This document shows positions 19,582-27,931 of a stretch of DNA of 64,000 nucleotides, in pieces. Under the pieces are notes generated by a model that worked only from the letters and a program-made list of their open reading frames with translations, made no database searches and was not told where the DNA came from. Location: assembly GCA_046347195.1 (NCBI GenBank), contig JAXMGQ010000003.1, positions 62,001 to 126,000 of the forward strand, in the 5' to 3' direction. Position 1 is the stretch's first letter, and each line of letters begins with the position of its first letter. The stretch is from TMP-86 sp046347195 (GTDB lineage Bacteria > Pseudomonadota > Gammaproteobacteria > Steroidobacterales > Steroidobacteraceae). Both the position numbers and the translations under genes were made by a program.

Positions 19582-21900
19582 ATGGCCATCAAAACGGCGC
19601 GCTGTCTCGCGCTTGCAACGAGTTCGATCCTGTTGGCGGCCGGCGGTAGCCGTGCTGCGCCCGCTACGGGGGCGTCGTCGGATGACGTGCTGGAAGGCAT
19701 CGTCGTGACCGCGCAGAAACGCGCGCAGAAGCTCGAGGATGTTCCCATGTCGGTGAGCGCCGTATCGGGCGATGCCATCGACCAGGGGCCGCGCAACATC
19801 CAGGAAATACTGCGCAGCGTTCCCGGCGTGTCGTTCTCGGGGACCGAGCCCGGGCAGGGCCGGTACACGATCCGCGGCGTGAGCACCGGCGCCTCGAGCC
19901 CGACCACCGGCATCTATCTCGATGATGTATCGCTGGTGTCGATCAACACGGGTTTCGCCGGCGCGATCGATCCGCCTCTGTTCGACCTGGAACGCATCGA
20001 GGTTCTCAAGGGTCCACAGGGTACGCTGTATGGCGGCAGCGCCATGGGTGGCGCGATCAAGTATGTGAGCCGCGCGCCCGTGCTCGATGATCTTTCGGTA
20101 ACCGCTGCAGCGGAACTCGCCTCCACGGCCAAGGGCGCGATATCGTACGAGGGCCAGTCGGTGCTCAACCTGCCGCTGGTGCGCGAGAAGTTCGGGGTAC
20201 GCCTGGGTGTGATGTATCGCGACGACGGTGGCTACGTCGACTACGTGCCCAATGCCACCGGTGTGTTCGTCAATCAAAGCCTGAACAACCCGCCGGCGCC
20301 GTACCAGCCGGTGCCTTTCGCCTCCGCCGGCACGCTGTCCATCAAGGATGCCAATGAGCGCAAGAACTTCGCTGCGCGCCTGGCGGGAAAGTGGCTCGCC
20401 AGCGATTCCCTGACGGTCTCGCCGGTGGTTACGGTCCAGCGCAGCAACAAGCTCAATCCGGACGATTTCTGGGCCAATCTGCCGGAATTTCAGGCTTCCT
20501 ACCGGTCCCGTCAGCCGACGCACGATGATGTGGACATCTACAGCCTGAATGTCAGCCAGGATTTTGCACGGCTGAATTTCACCTCGCTGACTGCGTACAC
20601 CTCGCGCAAGATCCGCTGGGCGCGCGACTATACGTTCTTCGTTGCGGGCCTGGTACCGTTCCTGCTGTCCTCGGACTCACCGAACGAATCGGATACCAGC
20701 ACGTACACGTTCTCGCAGGAGTTCCGCCTGTCGTCCGCCGATGCGGATGCCTCGACCAAGTGGACCCTGGGTGCCTTCTATTCGCGCCAGGCGGACGAGT
20801 TGTATCAGATCGTGAATACCTCCAACGCCGGGACCATTTTCGGTACCGGAACGGATGTGGTCTACGAGGGTGACCAGAAAACCAAGTCCACGCAGTATGC
20901 CGCGTTCGCGGACATCACCCAGACCATCGCCGAGCGCTGGGACCTGAATGCCGGTGTGCGCTGGTTCGACATCAAGCAGACCGTCAACGGCGTGTTCGAC
21001 GGGGTGTTCAACGGAGGCCACAGCGAGATCGACGACAAGCGGGCCACCAATGTCGGCTTCAACCCGAAGGTGTCGGTATCCTTCCGTGTCCAGCCGGGTC
21101 ATCTGCTGTATGCCTCGGCCAGCAAAGGCTTCCGGCCGGGCGGACCGAATCGTTTCGACACCTCGAGTCCGCTGTGCGCGCCGGATTTCGAGCGACTGGG
21201 GATCACCAAGGCGCCGAACAGCTATGGACCGGACAGCCTGTGGACCTATGAACTTGGCAGCAAGAACTCGGCGTTCGCAGGCCGGTTCGTCGCCAACGCA
21301 GCCCTGTTCTACACCGACTGGAAGAAGATCCAGCAACAGGTGGATCTGCCGACCTGCGGGTTCCAGTTCATCGCCAACGTGGGCGCGGCAACCGTCAAAG
21401 GCGCCGAGCTCGGCCTGGAAGCTGCGCTGCCGGCGGGTTTGAAGCTGGGCGGCAATGTGACCTATACCCAGGGCCGGATCACGGAGTCGGCGCCGGGTGT
21501 TTCGGCCTCGGTGGGTCAGCCCATGCTGGATACGCCGAAGTGGATGGGCAATGTCTTCGGCGAGTACCGCATCCCCGGTCTGGAACGTGTGGCGGGCACG
21601 TTGCGGGCGGAGTACAAGTACCGCGGCTCGAGCATCCGCGCCTTCGATACGGTGGCTACCGTGACCAATCCGGATGGCTCGCTGTCGCAGATCCCGGATC
21701 CGTCGCAGGTGCAGCAGGCTTATCGACTGCTCAACCTGGATTTCAGCGTGGCCTGGGAGAAGTGGCAGGCACGGCTCTACGTCAACAATGTCACCAATGC
21801 CTCGCCGATCCTGGACGATGGCTCACGCGTCAATCTTTTCCTGACGCAGACGACGCTGCGCCCTCGCACCGTCGGGATCGGTTTGCGGACCACGTTCTAG
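19582..21900 (+). CDS. TonB-dependent outer-membrane receptor
   Basis: A 772-residue TonB-dependent receptor with a signal peptide ending near SRAAPA. A TonB-box-like EGIVVTAQKR is followed by the plug domain (VPMSVSAVSGDAI, LRSVPGVSF, IRGVS, YLDDVSL, RIEVLKGPQGTLYGGSAMGGAIKYVS) and a beta-barrel that ends in the typical aromatic residue (GLRTTF). The sequence style is that of sphingomonad/Steroidobacter receptors, which often import hydrophobic or plant-derived compounds rather than siderophores. ATG 19582 follows GGGAG; an upstream TTG is unlikely. It precedes the PQQ dehydrogenase by 14 bp, so the two are probably co-transcribed. Confidence 0.93.
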   Translation: MAIKTARCLALATSSILLAAGGSRAAPATGASSDDVLEGIVVTAQKRAQKLEDVPMSVSAVSGDAIDQGPRNIQEILRSVPGVSFSGTEPGQGRYTIRGVSTGASSPTTGIYLDDVSLVSINTGFAGAIDPPLFDLERIEVLKGPQGTLYGGSAMGGAIKYVSRAPVLDDLSVTAAAELASTAKGAISYEGQSVLNLPLVREKFGVRLGVMYRDDGGYVDYVPNATGVFVNQSLNNPPAPYQPVPFASAGTLSIKDANERKNFAARLAGKWLASDSLTVSPVVTVQRSNKLNPDDFWANLPEFQASYRSRQPTHDDVDIYSLNVSQDFARLNFTSLTAYTSRKIRWARDYTFFVAGLVPFLLSSDSPNESDTSTYTFSQEFRLSSADADASTKWTLGAFYSRQADELYQIVNTSNAGTIFGTGTDVVYEGDQKTKSTQYAAFADITQTIAERWDLNAGVRWFDIKQTVNGVFDGVFNGGHSEIDDKRATNVGFNPKVSVSFRVQPGHLLYASASKGFRPGGPNRFDTSSPLCAPDFERLGITKAPNSYGPDSLWTYELGSKNSAFAGRFVANAALFYTDWKKIQQQVDLPTCGFQFIANVGAATVKGAELGLEAALPAGLKLGGNVTYTQGRITESAPGVSASVGQPMLDTPKWMGNVFGEYRIPGLERVAGTLRAEYKYRGSSIRAFDTVATVTNPDGSLSQIPDPSQVQQAYRLLNLDFSVAWEKWQARLYVNNVTNASPILDDGSRVNLFLTQTTLRPRTVGIGLRTTF

Positions 21901-21914
21901 TTCTAAAGCCTGCC

Positions 21915-24122
21915 ATGAATGTTCGAGCTTTTCGCCGCTTTCTGCTCACCGCTGTCCTCGCGACGGGCGCCTTCGCCACCGCCGCCGCGGCCTCTTCGGC
22001 CGATGCCGAAGGCTGGCGTACCGGCGGCCACGATGATTCGCAGACCTATCATTCGGCCCTGACCCAGATCAACGCCGGCAATGTCGGCCGTCTGGGTTTT
22101 GCCTGGGCCTACGATCTGCAGACCACACATGGGCAGGAGGGTACACCGGTCGTCATCGACGGCGTGTTGTACGCCAGCGGGCCCGGCGGCGTGGCGCATG
22201 CGCTCGATGCCGCCACAGGCCGGGGTCTGTGGACCTTCGACCCTAAAATCGACAACGACGTGCTGCGCAAGGTTTGCTGCGGCATCGTAAGCCGCGGACT
22301 CGCGGTTACCGGCGGCCGCGTGTTCATCGCCTCGCTCGATGGCCGGCTGTTTGCGTTGGATGCCAAGAGCGGCGCCAAGCGTTGGGAGGCCGATACCATC
22401 GTCGACAAGGAGCGTGGCTACACGGTTACCGGCGCGCCGTACGTGGCCGGCGACGTGGTGGTCATCGGCAATTCGGGCGCGGAACTCGATGCGCGGGGCT
22501 ATGTTTCCGCCTATGACACGGTGAGCGGGCGTCTGCGCTGGCGCTTCTACACGGTGCCGGCGAGCGCCAAGGGTCCGGTTGAAAATCCGGAGCTGGCCGC
22601 GGCGGCGCGCACCTGGGATCCGGAGTCGCGTTGGGACGTTGGCTTGGGCGGCACGGTGTGGGACGGCATGGCCTACGATCCGAAGCTCGATCTGCTGTAT
22701 GTCGGCGTCGGCAATTCCGCGCTGTATCCGCGCAAGCTGCGCAGTCCGCGCGGCGGTGACAACTTGTACGTGGCCTCGATTCTGGCGATACGTCCGAAGA
22801 CCGGCCGGCTGGCGTGGTACTACCAGACCGTGCCCGGTGATCAATGGGATTACACCGCCACCCAGAAAATCATCTTGACGGAACTCACGCTGAATGGACG
22901 CCGGCGGCAGGTGTTGCTACAGGCGCCGAAGAATGGCTTTTTCTACGTCATCGACCGCGCCACCGGCAAACTGCTGTCCGCCGAACCGTATGTGACGGTG
23001 AACTGGGCGAAGCGGGTCGATCTGAAAACCGGCCGCGCGCTCGAATCAGGGCAGGCCGACTACTCGAATGGACCCAAGCTGGTGTTCCCTTCTCCCGCGG
23101 GCGGCCACAACTGGCAGCCGATGGCATTCAGTGCCGAGACGGGACTGGTCTACATTCCCGCGCTGGAAGCGAGCGCGGTTTTTTGGATTCCGAAAGATCC
23201 CTTCGTCTATCGCAAAGGGGCCGCCAACGTCGGCGCGCTGTACGGTTTTCCGGCCGCGAACGCCGGGAACTGGGGCCTGGAAACGGAGTGGGCCAAGGAT
23301 CTGCCGCCGCTCGCCGAACTCGCCAAGGGCCAGCCGGATACCACCCTGCGCGGTTTCCTGCGCGCCTGGGATCCAGTCAAACAGAAGACGGTGTGGCAGG
23401 TCGAAACGTCGGGTCCCTGGGTGGGGCAGATGAATGCCATCTGGAACGGCGGCGGCGTGATGACCACGGCCGGTGGCCTGGTTTTCCAGGGCCGTTCCAC
23501 CGGGTACCTGTACGCCTATGATGCGCGCGACGGGCGCGAGCTCGCTGCCATTCACGTGGGTACCAGCATCATGGCCGCGCCGATGACCTACGAGATTGGC
23601 GGCGTGCAGTATGTCGCGGTGATGGCAGGCTTCGGCGGTGCGCTAGGCGGCACGGCTCCGCCGGGAACGGCAGCCTATCGTTATGGAAACGCGGGGCGCA
23701 TCGTCGCGTTCCGTCTGGATGGCGGCACGGTGCCGATCCCCGCCGAAATTTCCCACAGCGGCACGCCGTTCGCGCGGCCGCCGGTCGAGCGCTTTGGCAC
23801 GCCGGAACAGCTGGCGCGGGGCGCGGAGCTGTTGAAGCGCCATTGCGCACGCTGTCACATCAACGATGCCGGCGGCATCATTCCCGATCTGCGACGCATG
23901 TCGGCCGATACGATGCGATCCTTCACCGACATCGTGCTCGGTGGCGCCCGCATGCAGAAAGGCATGGGCTCGTTCCAGGGCGTGCTTACGCCCAGCGAGG
24001 TCGAGGACATCAGGGCCGTGCTGGTCGATGAGGCGTGGAAGGCTTATGAAACGGTGCCGGCTCCATCGCAGGCAAAGCCGCATACCCCCGAAGCCGAAAA
24101 TTCCGCCGGAGCCGGGAAATGA
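21915..24122 (+). CDS. PQQ-dependent alcohol dehydrogenase with C-terminal cytochrome c (quinohemoprotein)
   Basis: A 735-residue periplasmic alcohol dehydrogenase with a signal peptide (about residues 1-27). The eight-bladed propeller carries the adjacent Cys pair CC in RKVCCG (about residue 120) that packs on PQQ, repeated W-motifs, and the catalytic Asp in GDQWDYTATQ (about 310). A C-terminal cytochrome c domain has the heme motif CARCH (about 643). This is the type II quinohemoprotein plan; electrons would pass from the alcohol to PQQ, to heme c, then to the respiratory chain. The alcohol is unknown. Heme attachment would need the ccm operon downstream. It overlaps the next gene by 4 bp. 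Confidence 0.93.
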   Translation: MNVRAFRRFLLTAVLATGAFATAAAASSADAEGWRTGGHDDSQTYHSALTQINAGNVGRLGFAWAYDLQTTHGQEGTPVVIDGVLYASGPGGVAHALDAATGRGLWTFDPKIDNDVLRKVCCGIVSRGLAVTGGRVFIASLDGRLFALDAKSGAKRWEADTIVDKERGYTVTGAPYVAGDVVVIGNSGAELDARGYVSAYDTVSGRLRWRFYTVPASAKGPVENPELAAAARTWDPESRWDVGLGGTVWDGMAYDPKLDLLYVGVGNSALYPRKLRSPRGGDNLYVASILAIRPKTGRLAWYYQTVPGDQWDYTATQKIILTELTLNGRRRQVLLQAPKNGFFYVIDRATGKLLSAEPYVTVNWAKRVDLKTGRALESGQADYSNGPKLVFPSPAGGHNWQPMAFSAETGLVYIPALEASAVFWIPKDPFVYRKGAANVGALYGFPAANAGNWGLETEWAKDLPPLAELAKGQPDTTLRGFLRAWDPVKQKTVWQVETSGPWVGQMNAIWNGGGVMTTAGGLVFQGRSTGYLYAYDARDGRELAAIHVGTSIMAAPMTYEIGGVQYVAVMAGFGGALGGTAPPGTAAYRYGNAGRIVAFRLDGGTVPIPAEISHSGTPFARPPVERFGTPEQLARGAELLKRHCARCHINDAGGIIPDLRRMSADTMRSFTDIVLGGARMQKGMGSFQGVLTPSEVEDIRAVLVDEAWKAYETVPAPSQAKPHTPEAENSAGAGK

Positions 24123-24616
24123 CCCGTTTCGCTCGACGATTCGTCAAAATGTTCTTTCTAACCGCGGCGATTCCGACGGCCGCCATCCCGGCACCGACAT
24201 CACCCACTTTGACCCTGGCCACCGCGCAACGCATGGTCTCGGTCTGCGCGGGACTTGCCGGGGCGCAGAAAATGCCGCCGCTGAGCATCGTGGTGCTCGA
24301 TGTTTCCGGCACTCTCGTCGCCTTCGCACGTCAAGATGGCGCTTCGCCCGCCTCGGCGGAAGTGGCGCTGCGCAAGGCGCGAAGCGCGCTGCAGGCAAGG
24401 GCGCCGACCAGCGCGCTGGCCAAGGTGGCGGCGCAGGATGCGCCCACGCGTGACGGCCTCATCGCCCTGGGTCTGCTGAGCATACCGGGAGGAATTCCAT
24501 TTCCGGCCGGCGCACCCATTCCGCTGGGAGCGGTCGGCGTCTCCGGCGCGGACCCGGCGACCGACGAGCGTTGCGCCGGCGCGGCGGTGGCGGCCTTCGA
24601 GGCCACGGAGCGCTGA
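24119..24616 (+). CDS. GlcG/HbpS-family heme-binding-type protein
   Basis: A 165-residue protein with an N-terminal export signal and a GlcG/HbpS (DUF336) domain: LTLATAQRMVSVC, IVVLDVSGTLVAFARQDGASPAS, IPGGIPF and AIPLGAVGVSGADPATDERCA-like blocks. Members bind heme, corrinoids or small molecules; function is known for few. It starts within the dehydrogenase stop (ATGA), so it is a coupled third gene of the receptor-dehydrogenase unit. It may assist the quinohemoprotein or handle its substrate; this is inference. Confidence 0.8.
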   Translation: MTRFARRFVKMFFLTAAIPTAAIPAPTSPTLTLATAQRMVSVCAGLAGAQKMPPLSIVVLDVSGTLVAFARQDGASPASAEVALRKARSALQARAPTSALAKVAAQDAPTRDGLIALGLLSIPGGIPFPAGAPIPLGAVGVSGADPATDERCAGAAVAAFEATER

Positions 24617-24655
24617 AGTCAGCGCGCTTCAGCCGCTGGTCCGCTCCGCCGCGCC

Positions 24656-24814
24656 CTAGCGCGCCGCCAGTAGCGTCACGCTGCCGCAGGTGATGAGGCT
24701 GGCCAGCATCCCGAACATCAGCGCGCGATCATGCTGGAACCAGCCGTGCAGTGCGCCGGTGAATTGCAACACGTTGAAGCCGAGAAACGAGGGAACCGAT
24801 ATGCCGCGGGCGGT
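24656..24814 (-). pseudogene. Possible C-terminal stump of a membrane protein
   Basis: On the minus strand a 52-residue frame between two stops reads as a plausible membrane-protein tail (SVPSFLGFNVLQF, GWFQHDRALMFGMLASL) and ends with TAG at 24656-24658. An in-frame TAG lies just upstream (24815-24817) and there is no sensible start. I do not recognise the family. It sits at the edge of the island just before tRNA-Leu, where a gene cut by an insertion or deletion would be expected. The rest of 24617-24921 holds only the tRNA promoter. Confidence 0.3.
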
Positions 24815-24844
24815 CTAGCCTTTCCCATGAGTTGATTCAATCAG

Positions 24845-24875
24845 TTACAAAAGCAGGGCGCCGTTCCTCTATACT
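24845..24875 (+). promoter_or_regulatory. Probable promoter of tRNA-Leu
   Basis: TTACAA (24845-24850), a 19-bp spacer and TATACT (24870-24875). The -10 is one base from consensus; the -35 and spacing are weaker. Transcription would start near 24882, 40 bases before the tRNA. It would give tRNA-Leu its own promoter after separation from tRNA-Gly and tRNA-Cys. Confidence 0.5.
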
Positions 24876-24921
24876 GCGCCCGCGGCTGGGACGGGCCGGC
24901 GATGCTTTGTTCGTCGCTCGA

Positions 24922-25010
24922 GCCCTCGTGGCGAAACTGGTAGACGCAACGGACTTAAAATCCGTCGGCCTTCACCGGCCATGCCCGTTCGAGTCGGGCC
25001 GAGGGCACCA
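24922..25010 (+). tRNA. leuZ: tRNA-Leu (TAA)
   Basis: An 89-base class II tRNA with a long variable arm and encoded CCA. The acceptor stem GCCCTCG pairs with CGAGGGC, the D-loop GGCGAAACTGGTAGACGC is Leu-like, the anticodon loop CTTAAAA carries TAA, and the T-arm has GTTCGAGTC. It is the expected third member of the pgsA-linked tRNA cluster but stands 10.9 kb from tRNA-Cys. Confidence 0.97.
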
Positions 25011-25078
25011 AGATACTTTGATGCCAGGAGGTTGCGGCGAAAGCGGCTACGCCAGGCAGTGGGACTCACAGGGGCTGT

Positions 25079-25108
25079 TTGCGATAACGATACAGAATTC
25101 TGTATCAT
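25079..25108 (+). promoter_or_regulatory. vapBC operator and promoter
   Basis: A perfect 18-bp palindrome, GATACAGAATTCTGTATC (25089-25106), sits just upstream of vapB. A possible promoter overlaps it: TTGCGA (25079-25084), an 18-bp spacer and TATCAT (25103-25108). The predicted start of transcription falls on or near the GTG at 25115. Antitoxins of this type usually bind such palindromes to repress their own operon. Confidence 0.7.
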
Positions 25109-25114
25109 GTTGTC

Positions 25115-25357
25115 GTGAAGACCACCCTCGACATCAACGATCAGTTGCTCGCCGACGCCAAGGCGCTGGCCGCTCAACAGCGCACCAGCCTGACCCGCAT
25201 CATCGAAGAAGGGCTGCAATTGCGCCTGCGAAGCCAGGCTGCTCCCCCGCGCGGCAAGCTGCGCCTCCCGGTGTTCAAGGGTCGAGGGGGCCTGGCGGCC
25301 GGGGTGGATCCCCTGAGCAACCAGGCGATGCTGGCAGCCTTGGGCGATGACGCCTGA
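25115..25357 (+). CDS. VapB-like antitoxin (DUF2191 type)
   Basis: An 80-residue antitoxin. The N-terminus MKTTLDINDQLLADAKALAAQQRTSLTRIIEEGL is a ribbon-helix-helix DNA-binding fold, and the C-terminal tail (GGLAAGVDPLSNQAMLAALG) should wrap the toxin. It starts with GTG, has no ribosome site, and lies 8 bp after the operator palindrome, so a leaderless mRNA is likely. It overlaps vapC by 11 bp. Toxin-antitoxin pairs next to tRNA genes often travel with mobile DNA, but no integrase is present. Confidence 0.88.
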   Translation: MKTTLDINDQLLADAKALAAQQRTSLTRIIEEGLQLRLRSQAAPPRGKLRLPVFKGRGGLAAGVDPLSNQAMLAALGDDA

Positions 25358-25790
25358 CGTCAACGTTCTGGTTGCCGCTTCTCGCGGTGATCATCCTTAC
25401 CATCGTGTCGCTCGCCGTTGGCTCGAGGACGCGGCCGCCGCTGCGGCCTCCGGCAGCATCCTGACCCTGATGCCGATGGTGATCACCAGCTTCCTGCGAC
25501 TGGTGAGCAGCCCCAGGATCTTCAGGGAGCCCACCCCGGTGGAAGAGGCCGTCGCCTTTGTGGATGCACTGCTTGAGGCTCGAGGCGTCCACCTCGCAGC
25601 GCTCGGCCCTGAATGGCCGCGCCTGCGGCAGCTTTGCATAGAAGGGCGGCTCAGCGGTAACGCGGTGCCGGATGCCTGGCTTGCCGCGGCGACGATCCAC
25701 CTGGGTGAGCACCTGGTGAGTTTTGACCGTGACTTCAGGAAGCTGATGGGCAGGGCCCAGTTCACCTTGCTCGAGGCGGATGCTGGTTGA
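25347..25790 (+). CDS. VapC-like PIN-domain ribonuclease toxin
   Basis: A 147-residue PIN-domain toxin that would cleave RNA, often tRNA anticodon loops, when freed from its antitoxin. Conserved acidic residues appear in MTPDVNVLVAA (Asp 4), NAVPDAWLAA and SFDRDFRKL. The SFLRLVSSPRIF block lacks the usual second acid, as is normal for this PIN subfamily (TIGR00028 type). The start lies inside vapB. It is followed by the ccm operon after 82 bp. Confidence 0.88.
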   Translation: MTPDVNVLVAASRGDHPYHRVARRWLEDAAAAAASGSILTLMPMVITSFLRLVSSPRIFREPTPVEEAVAFVDALLEARGVHLAALGPEWPRLRQLCIEGRLSGNAVPDAWLAAATIHLGEHLVSFDRDFRKLMGRAQFTLLEADAG

Positions 25791-25872
25791 GTTGCTGGCG
25801 GAACGGCAGGCGCCCCTTGCGAACTCACATTGATGATTGGCTTCAAGCTTTTGATTTGGTTAACATCCCCTC

Positions 25873-26499
25873 GTGAGCAATACTTCCACCGCACTGCAGG
25901 TCGATGGCATTCACGTGTGGCGCGGCGACCGGCATGTGCTGCAGGGCGTGAGCTTCGAGCTCCATCCTGGCGAACTGCTCCACGTGGTCGGCCCGAACGG
26001 CGCCGGCAAGACCACGCTGCTGCGCGTGGTCTGCGGGCTGCTCGCCCCCGAGGATGGCCGCGTACGCTGGTGCGGCGCGGACATCCGCCAGGATCGCAGC
26101 GGCTACCAGGCCAGCCTCGCCTTCGCGGCGCATGAGGCGGCCCTGAAGGCGGACCTGACGCCGCTCGAGAACCTGTACTACACCGTCGGCCTGCGGCGCC
26201 GGGTTGATCGCCAGGAACTGCTGGGTCACCTGCAGCGCACGGGCGCCGATGCCTATGCGGAGCTGCCGGCGCGTGTGCTCTCGGCGGGCCAGCGACGACG
26301 GGTCGCCATGGCCCGCGTGCTGGCCACGCGCGCACCGTTGTGGCTGCTGGATGAGCCATTCTCCAATCTCGATGATGCCGGCATGCAGGTCATCGCCGCG
26401 CTGATCGATGCGCACGTGAAGGAGGGCGGGTCTGCCCTGGTGGTGGCGCATCATGGTCTCGGAACCGCCGGCGCCCGGCAGTTGCGGCTGGCCGCATGA
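25873..26499 (+). CDS. ccmA: Heme exporter ATP-binding protein CcmA
   Basis: ATPase subunit of the CcmABCD complex that releases holo-CcmE during cytochrome c maturation. The 208 residues carry Walker A GPNGAGKTT (about residues 40-48), the LSAGQRRR signature (about 138) and Walker B LWLLDEPFSNLD. The start is GTG 25873. The stop overlaps ccmB by 4 bp. First gene of a nine-gene operon ending at 32511. The c-type dehydrogenases on either side would be clients. Confidence 0.95.
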   Translation: MSNTSTALQVDGIHVWRGDRHVLQGVSFELHPGELLHVVGPNGAGKTTLLRVVCGLLAPEDGRVRWCGADIRQDRSGYQASLAFAAHEAALKADLTPLENLYYTVGLRRRVDRQELLGHLQRTGADAYAELPARVLSAGQRRRVAMARVLATRAPLWLLDEPFSNLDDAGMQVIAALIDAHVKEGGSALVVAHHGLGTAGARQLRLAA

Positions 26500-27176
26500 G
26501 CATCTCAGTCCCCGGCGCCGTACGGCTGATCCTCGCACGCGAGCTGCGCCTGAGCGTCCGGCGGCCGGACCAGTTCGTCCAGCCCCTGGTTTTCTTCGTG
26601 ATCGTCACCACCTTGTTCCCGCTGGCCATGAGCCCGCAGCTTGCGGTGTTGCGGCAGATCGCGCCGGGCGTTCTGTGGGTGGGGGCGCTGTTGTCCTCGC
26701 TCCTGGCGCTGGAGGGTATGTTTCGTGCCGATGCCGAGGACGGTTCCCTCGAGCAGCTCGTGCTGTCGGGCCATCCGTTGGGCCTCATCGTCATCGCCAA
26801 GACGCTCTCGCACTGGTTGCTGTCGGGCGTTGCGCTGGTGCTGATGGCGCCACTCCTGGCCACCGCCATGAGCGTGCCGGCGACCGCACTGGGGCTCATC
26901 ATGCTGAGCCTGGCTTTGGGCACGCTGACGCTGAGCTGGCTGGGCGCCATCGGCGCGGCGCTCACCGTCGGGCTGAAACGCGGCAGCGTGATGCTCTCGC
27001 TGATCGTGCTGCCGCTGGCGATGCCGCTGCTGATCTTCGGCGCGAACGCCACCGACCGCGCGATCCATGGCGACAGCACGGCGGGTCCCTTGTACCTGCT
27101 GGGCGCGCTGTGCGTGTTCACGAGCACCCTGGCGCCATTGGCGGCGAGTGCCGCGTTGCGCATCACGTTGGAATGA
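26496..27176 (+). CDS. ccmB: Heme exporter membrane protein CcmB
   Basis: Six-helix membrane subunit of the CcmAB transporter, 226 residues, close to the normal length of 220. Recognised from the ARELRLSVRRPDQFVQPLVFFVIV start, the long hydrophobic segments, and the FRADAEDGSLEQL cytoplasmic loop typical of CcmB. It starts in ATGA overlap with ccmA and is followed by ccmC after 14 bp. Confidence 0.95.
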   Translation: MSISVPGAVRLILARELRLSVRRPDQFVQPLVFFVIVTTLFPLAMSPQLAVLRQIAPGVLWVGALLSSLLALEGMFRADAEDGSLEQLVLSGHPLGLIVIAKTLSHWLLSGVALVLMAPLLATAMSVPATALGLIMLSLALGTLTLSWLGAIGAALTVGLKRGSVMLSLIVLPLAMPLLIFGANATDRAIHGDSTAGPLYLLGALCVFTSTLAPLAASAALRITLE

Positions 27177-27190
27177 AGCGGTAGGCCCCG

Positions 27191-27931
27191 ATGAACTGGA
27201 CCTGGTTTCACAAGCTCGCATCACCGCCGCATGTCTACCGGCTGGCGCAATCGTTCTCGCCCTGGCTGTACGGGCTTGCCGCCGTGTTCATCGGCTATGG
27301 CGTGATCGCCGGTCTGTTCTTCGCACCGCCGGATTACCAGCAAGGCGATGCCTTCCGCATCATCTACGTGCATGCGCCCAGCGCGTGGATGTCGCTTTCC
27401 GCCTACACCACCATGGCGGTGGCAGGCTTCGTGGCGCTGGTCTGGCGCATCAAGATTGGCCACGCGGTGGCGGCCGCCTGCGCGCCCGTGGGCGCCTCGT
27501 TCACGCTGGCAGCGCTGGTCACGGGCTCCCTGTGGGGTCGCCCGATGTGGGGCACCTACTGGGCCTGGGACCCGCGCCTGACCTCCGAGCTGATCCTGTT
27601 GTTCCTGTATTTCGGGGTGATTTCGCTGCGCCAGGCCTTCGAGGACCCCTCCCGGGGTGATCGCGCCGCAGCGGTGCTCGCCATCGTCGGCGTGGTCAAC
27701 GTGCCCATCATCCACTTCTCGGTGCAGTGGTGGAATTCGCTGCACCAGGGCGCTACCGTGGCGAAGTTCGGCAAATCCTCGATGCCACCGAGCATGCTGC
27801 TGCCGTTGCTGTCGGTGCTGCTGGGGTTCATGCTGTTTTTCGGCGCGGTGCTGTGCACCCGATTGCGCGCCGAGGTGCTGAGCCGCGAGCGCCAGTCGAA
27901 CTGGATCAAAGAGGTGTCTTCCGCGTCATGA
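27191..27931 (+). CDS. ccmC: Heme-handling protein CcmC
   Basis: A 246-residue six-helix membrane protein that delivers heme to CcmE. The tryptophan-rich WWD-like heme motif appears as WGRPMWGTYWAWDPRLTSELILL, and the flanking His ligands are in IYVHAPSAWMS and PIIHFSVQWWNSLHQG. It is followed by ccmD with an ATGA overlap. Confidence 0.95.
   Translation: MNWTWFHKLASPPHVYRLAQSFSPWLYGLAAVFIGYGVIAGLFFAPPDYQQGDAFRIIYVHAPSAWMSLSAYTTMAVAGFVALVWRIKIGHAVAAACAPVGASFTLAALVTGSLWGRPMWGTYWAWDPRLTSELILLFLYFGVISLRQAFEDPSRGDRAAAVLAIVGVVNVPIIHFSVQWWNSLHQGATVAKFGKSSMPPSMLLPLLSVLLGFMLFFGAVLCTRLRAEVLSRERQSNWIKEVSSAS

Noticed and set aside
13970..24820. Possible att repeat flanking the island
   Set aside because: Only a 7-base match (CTAGCCT) was seen between the tRNA-Cys end and the DNA before tRNA-Leu; too short to call.
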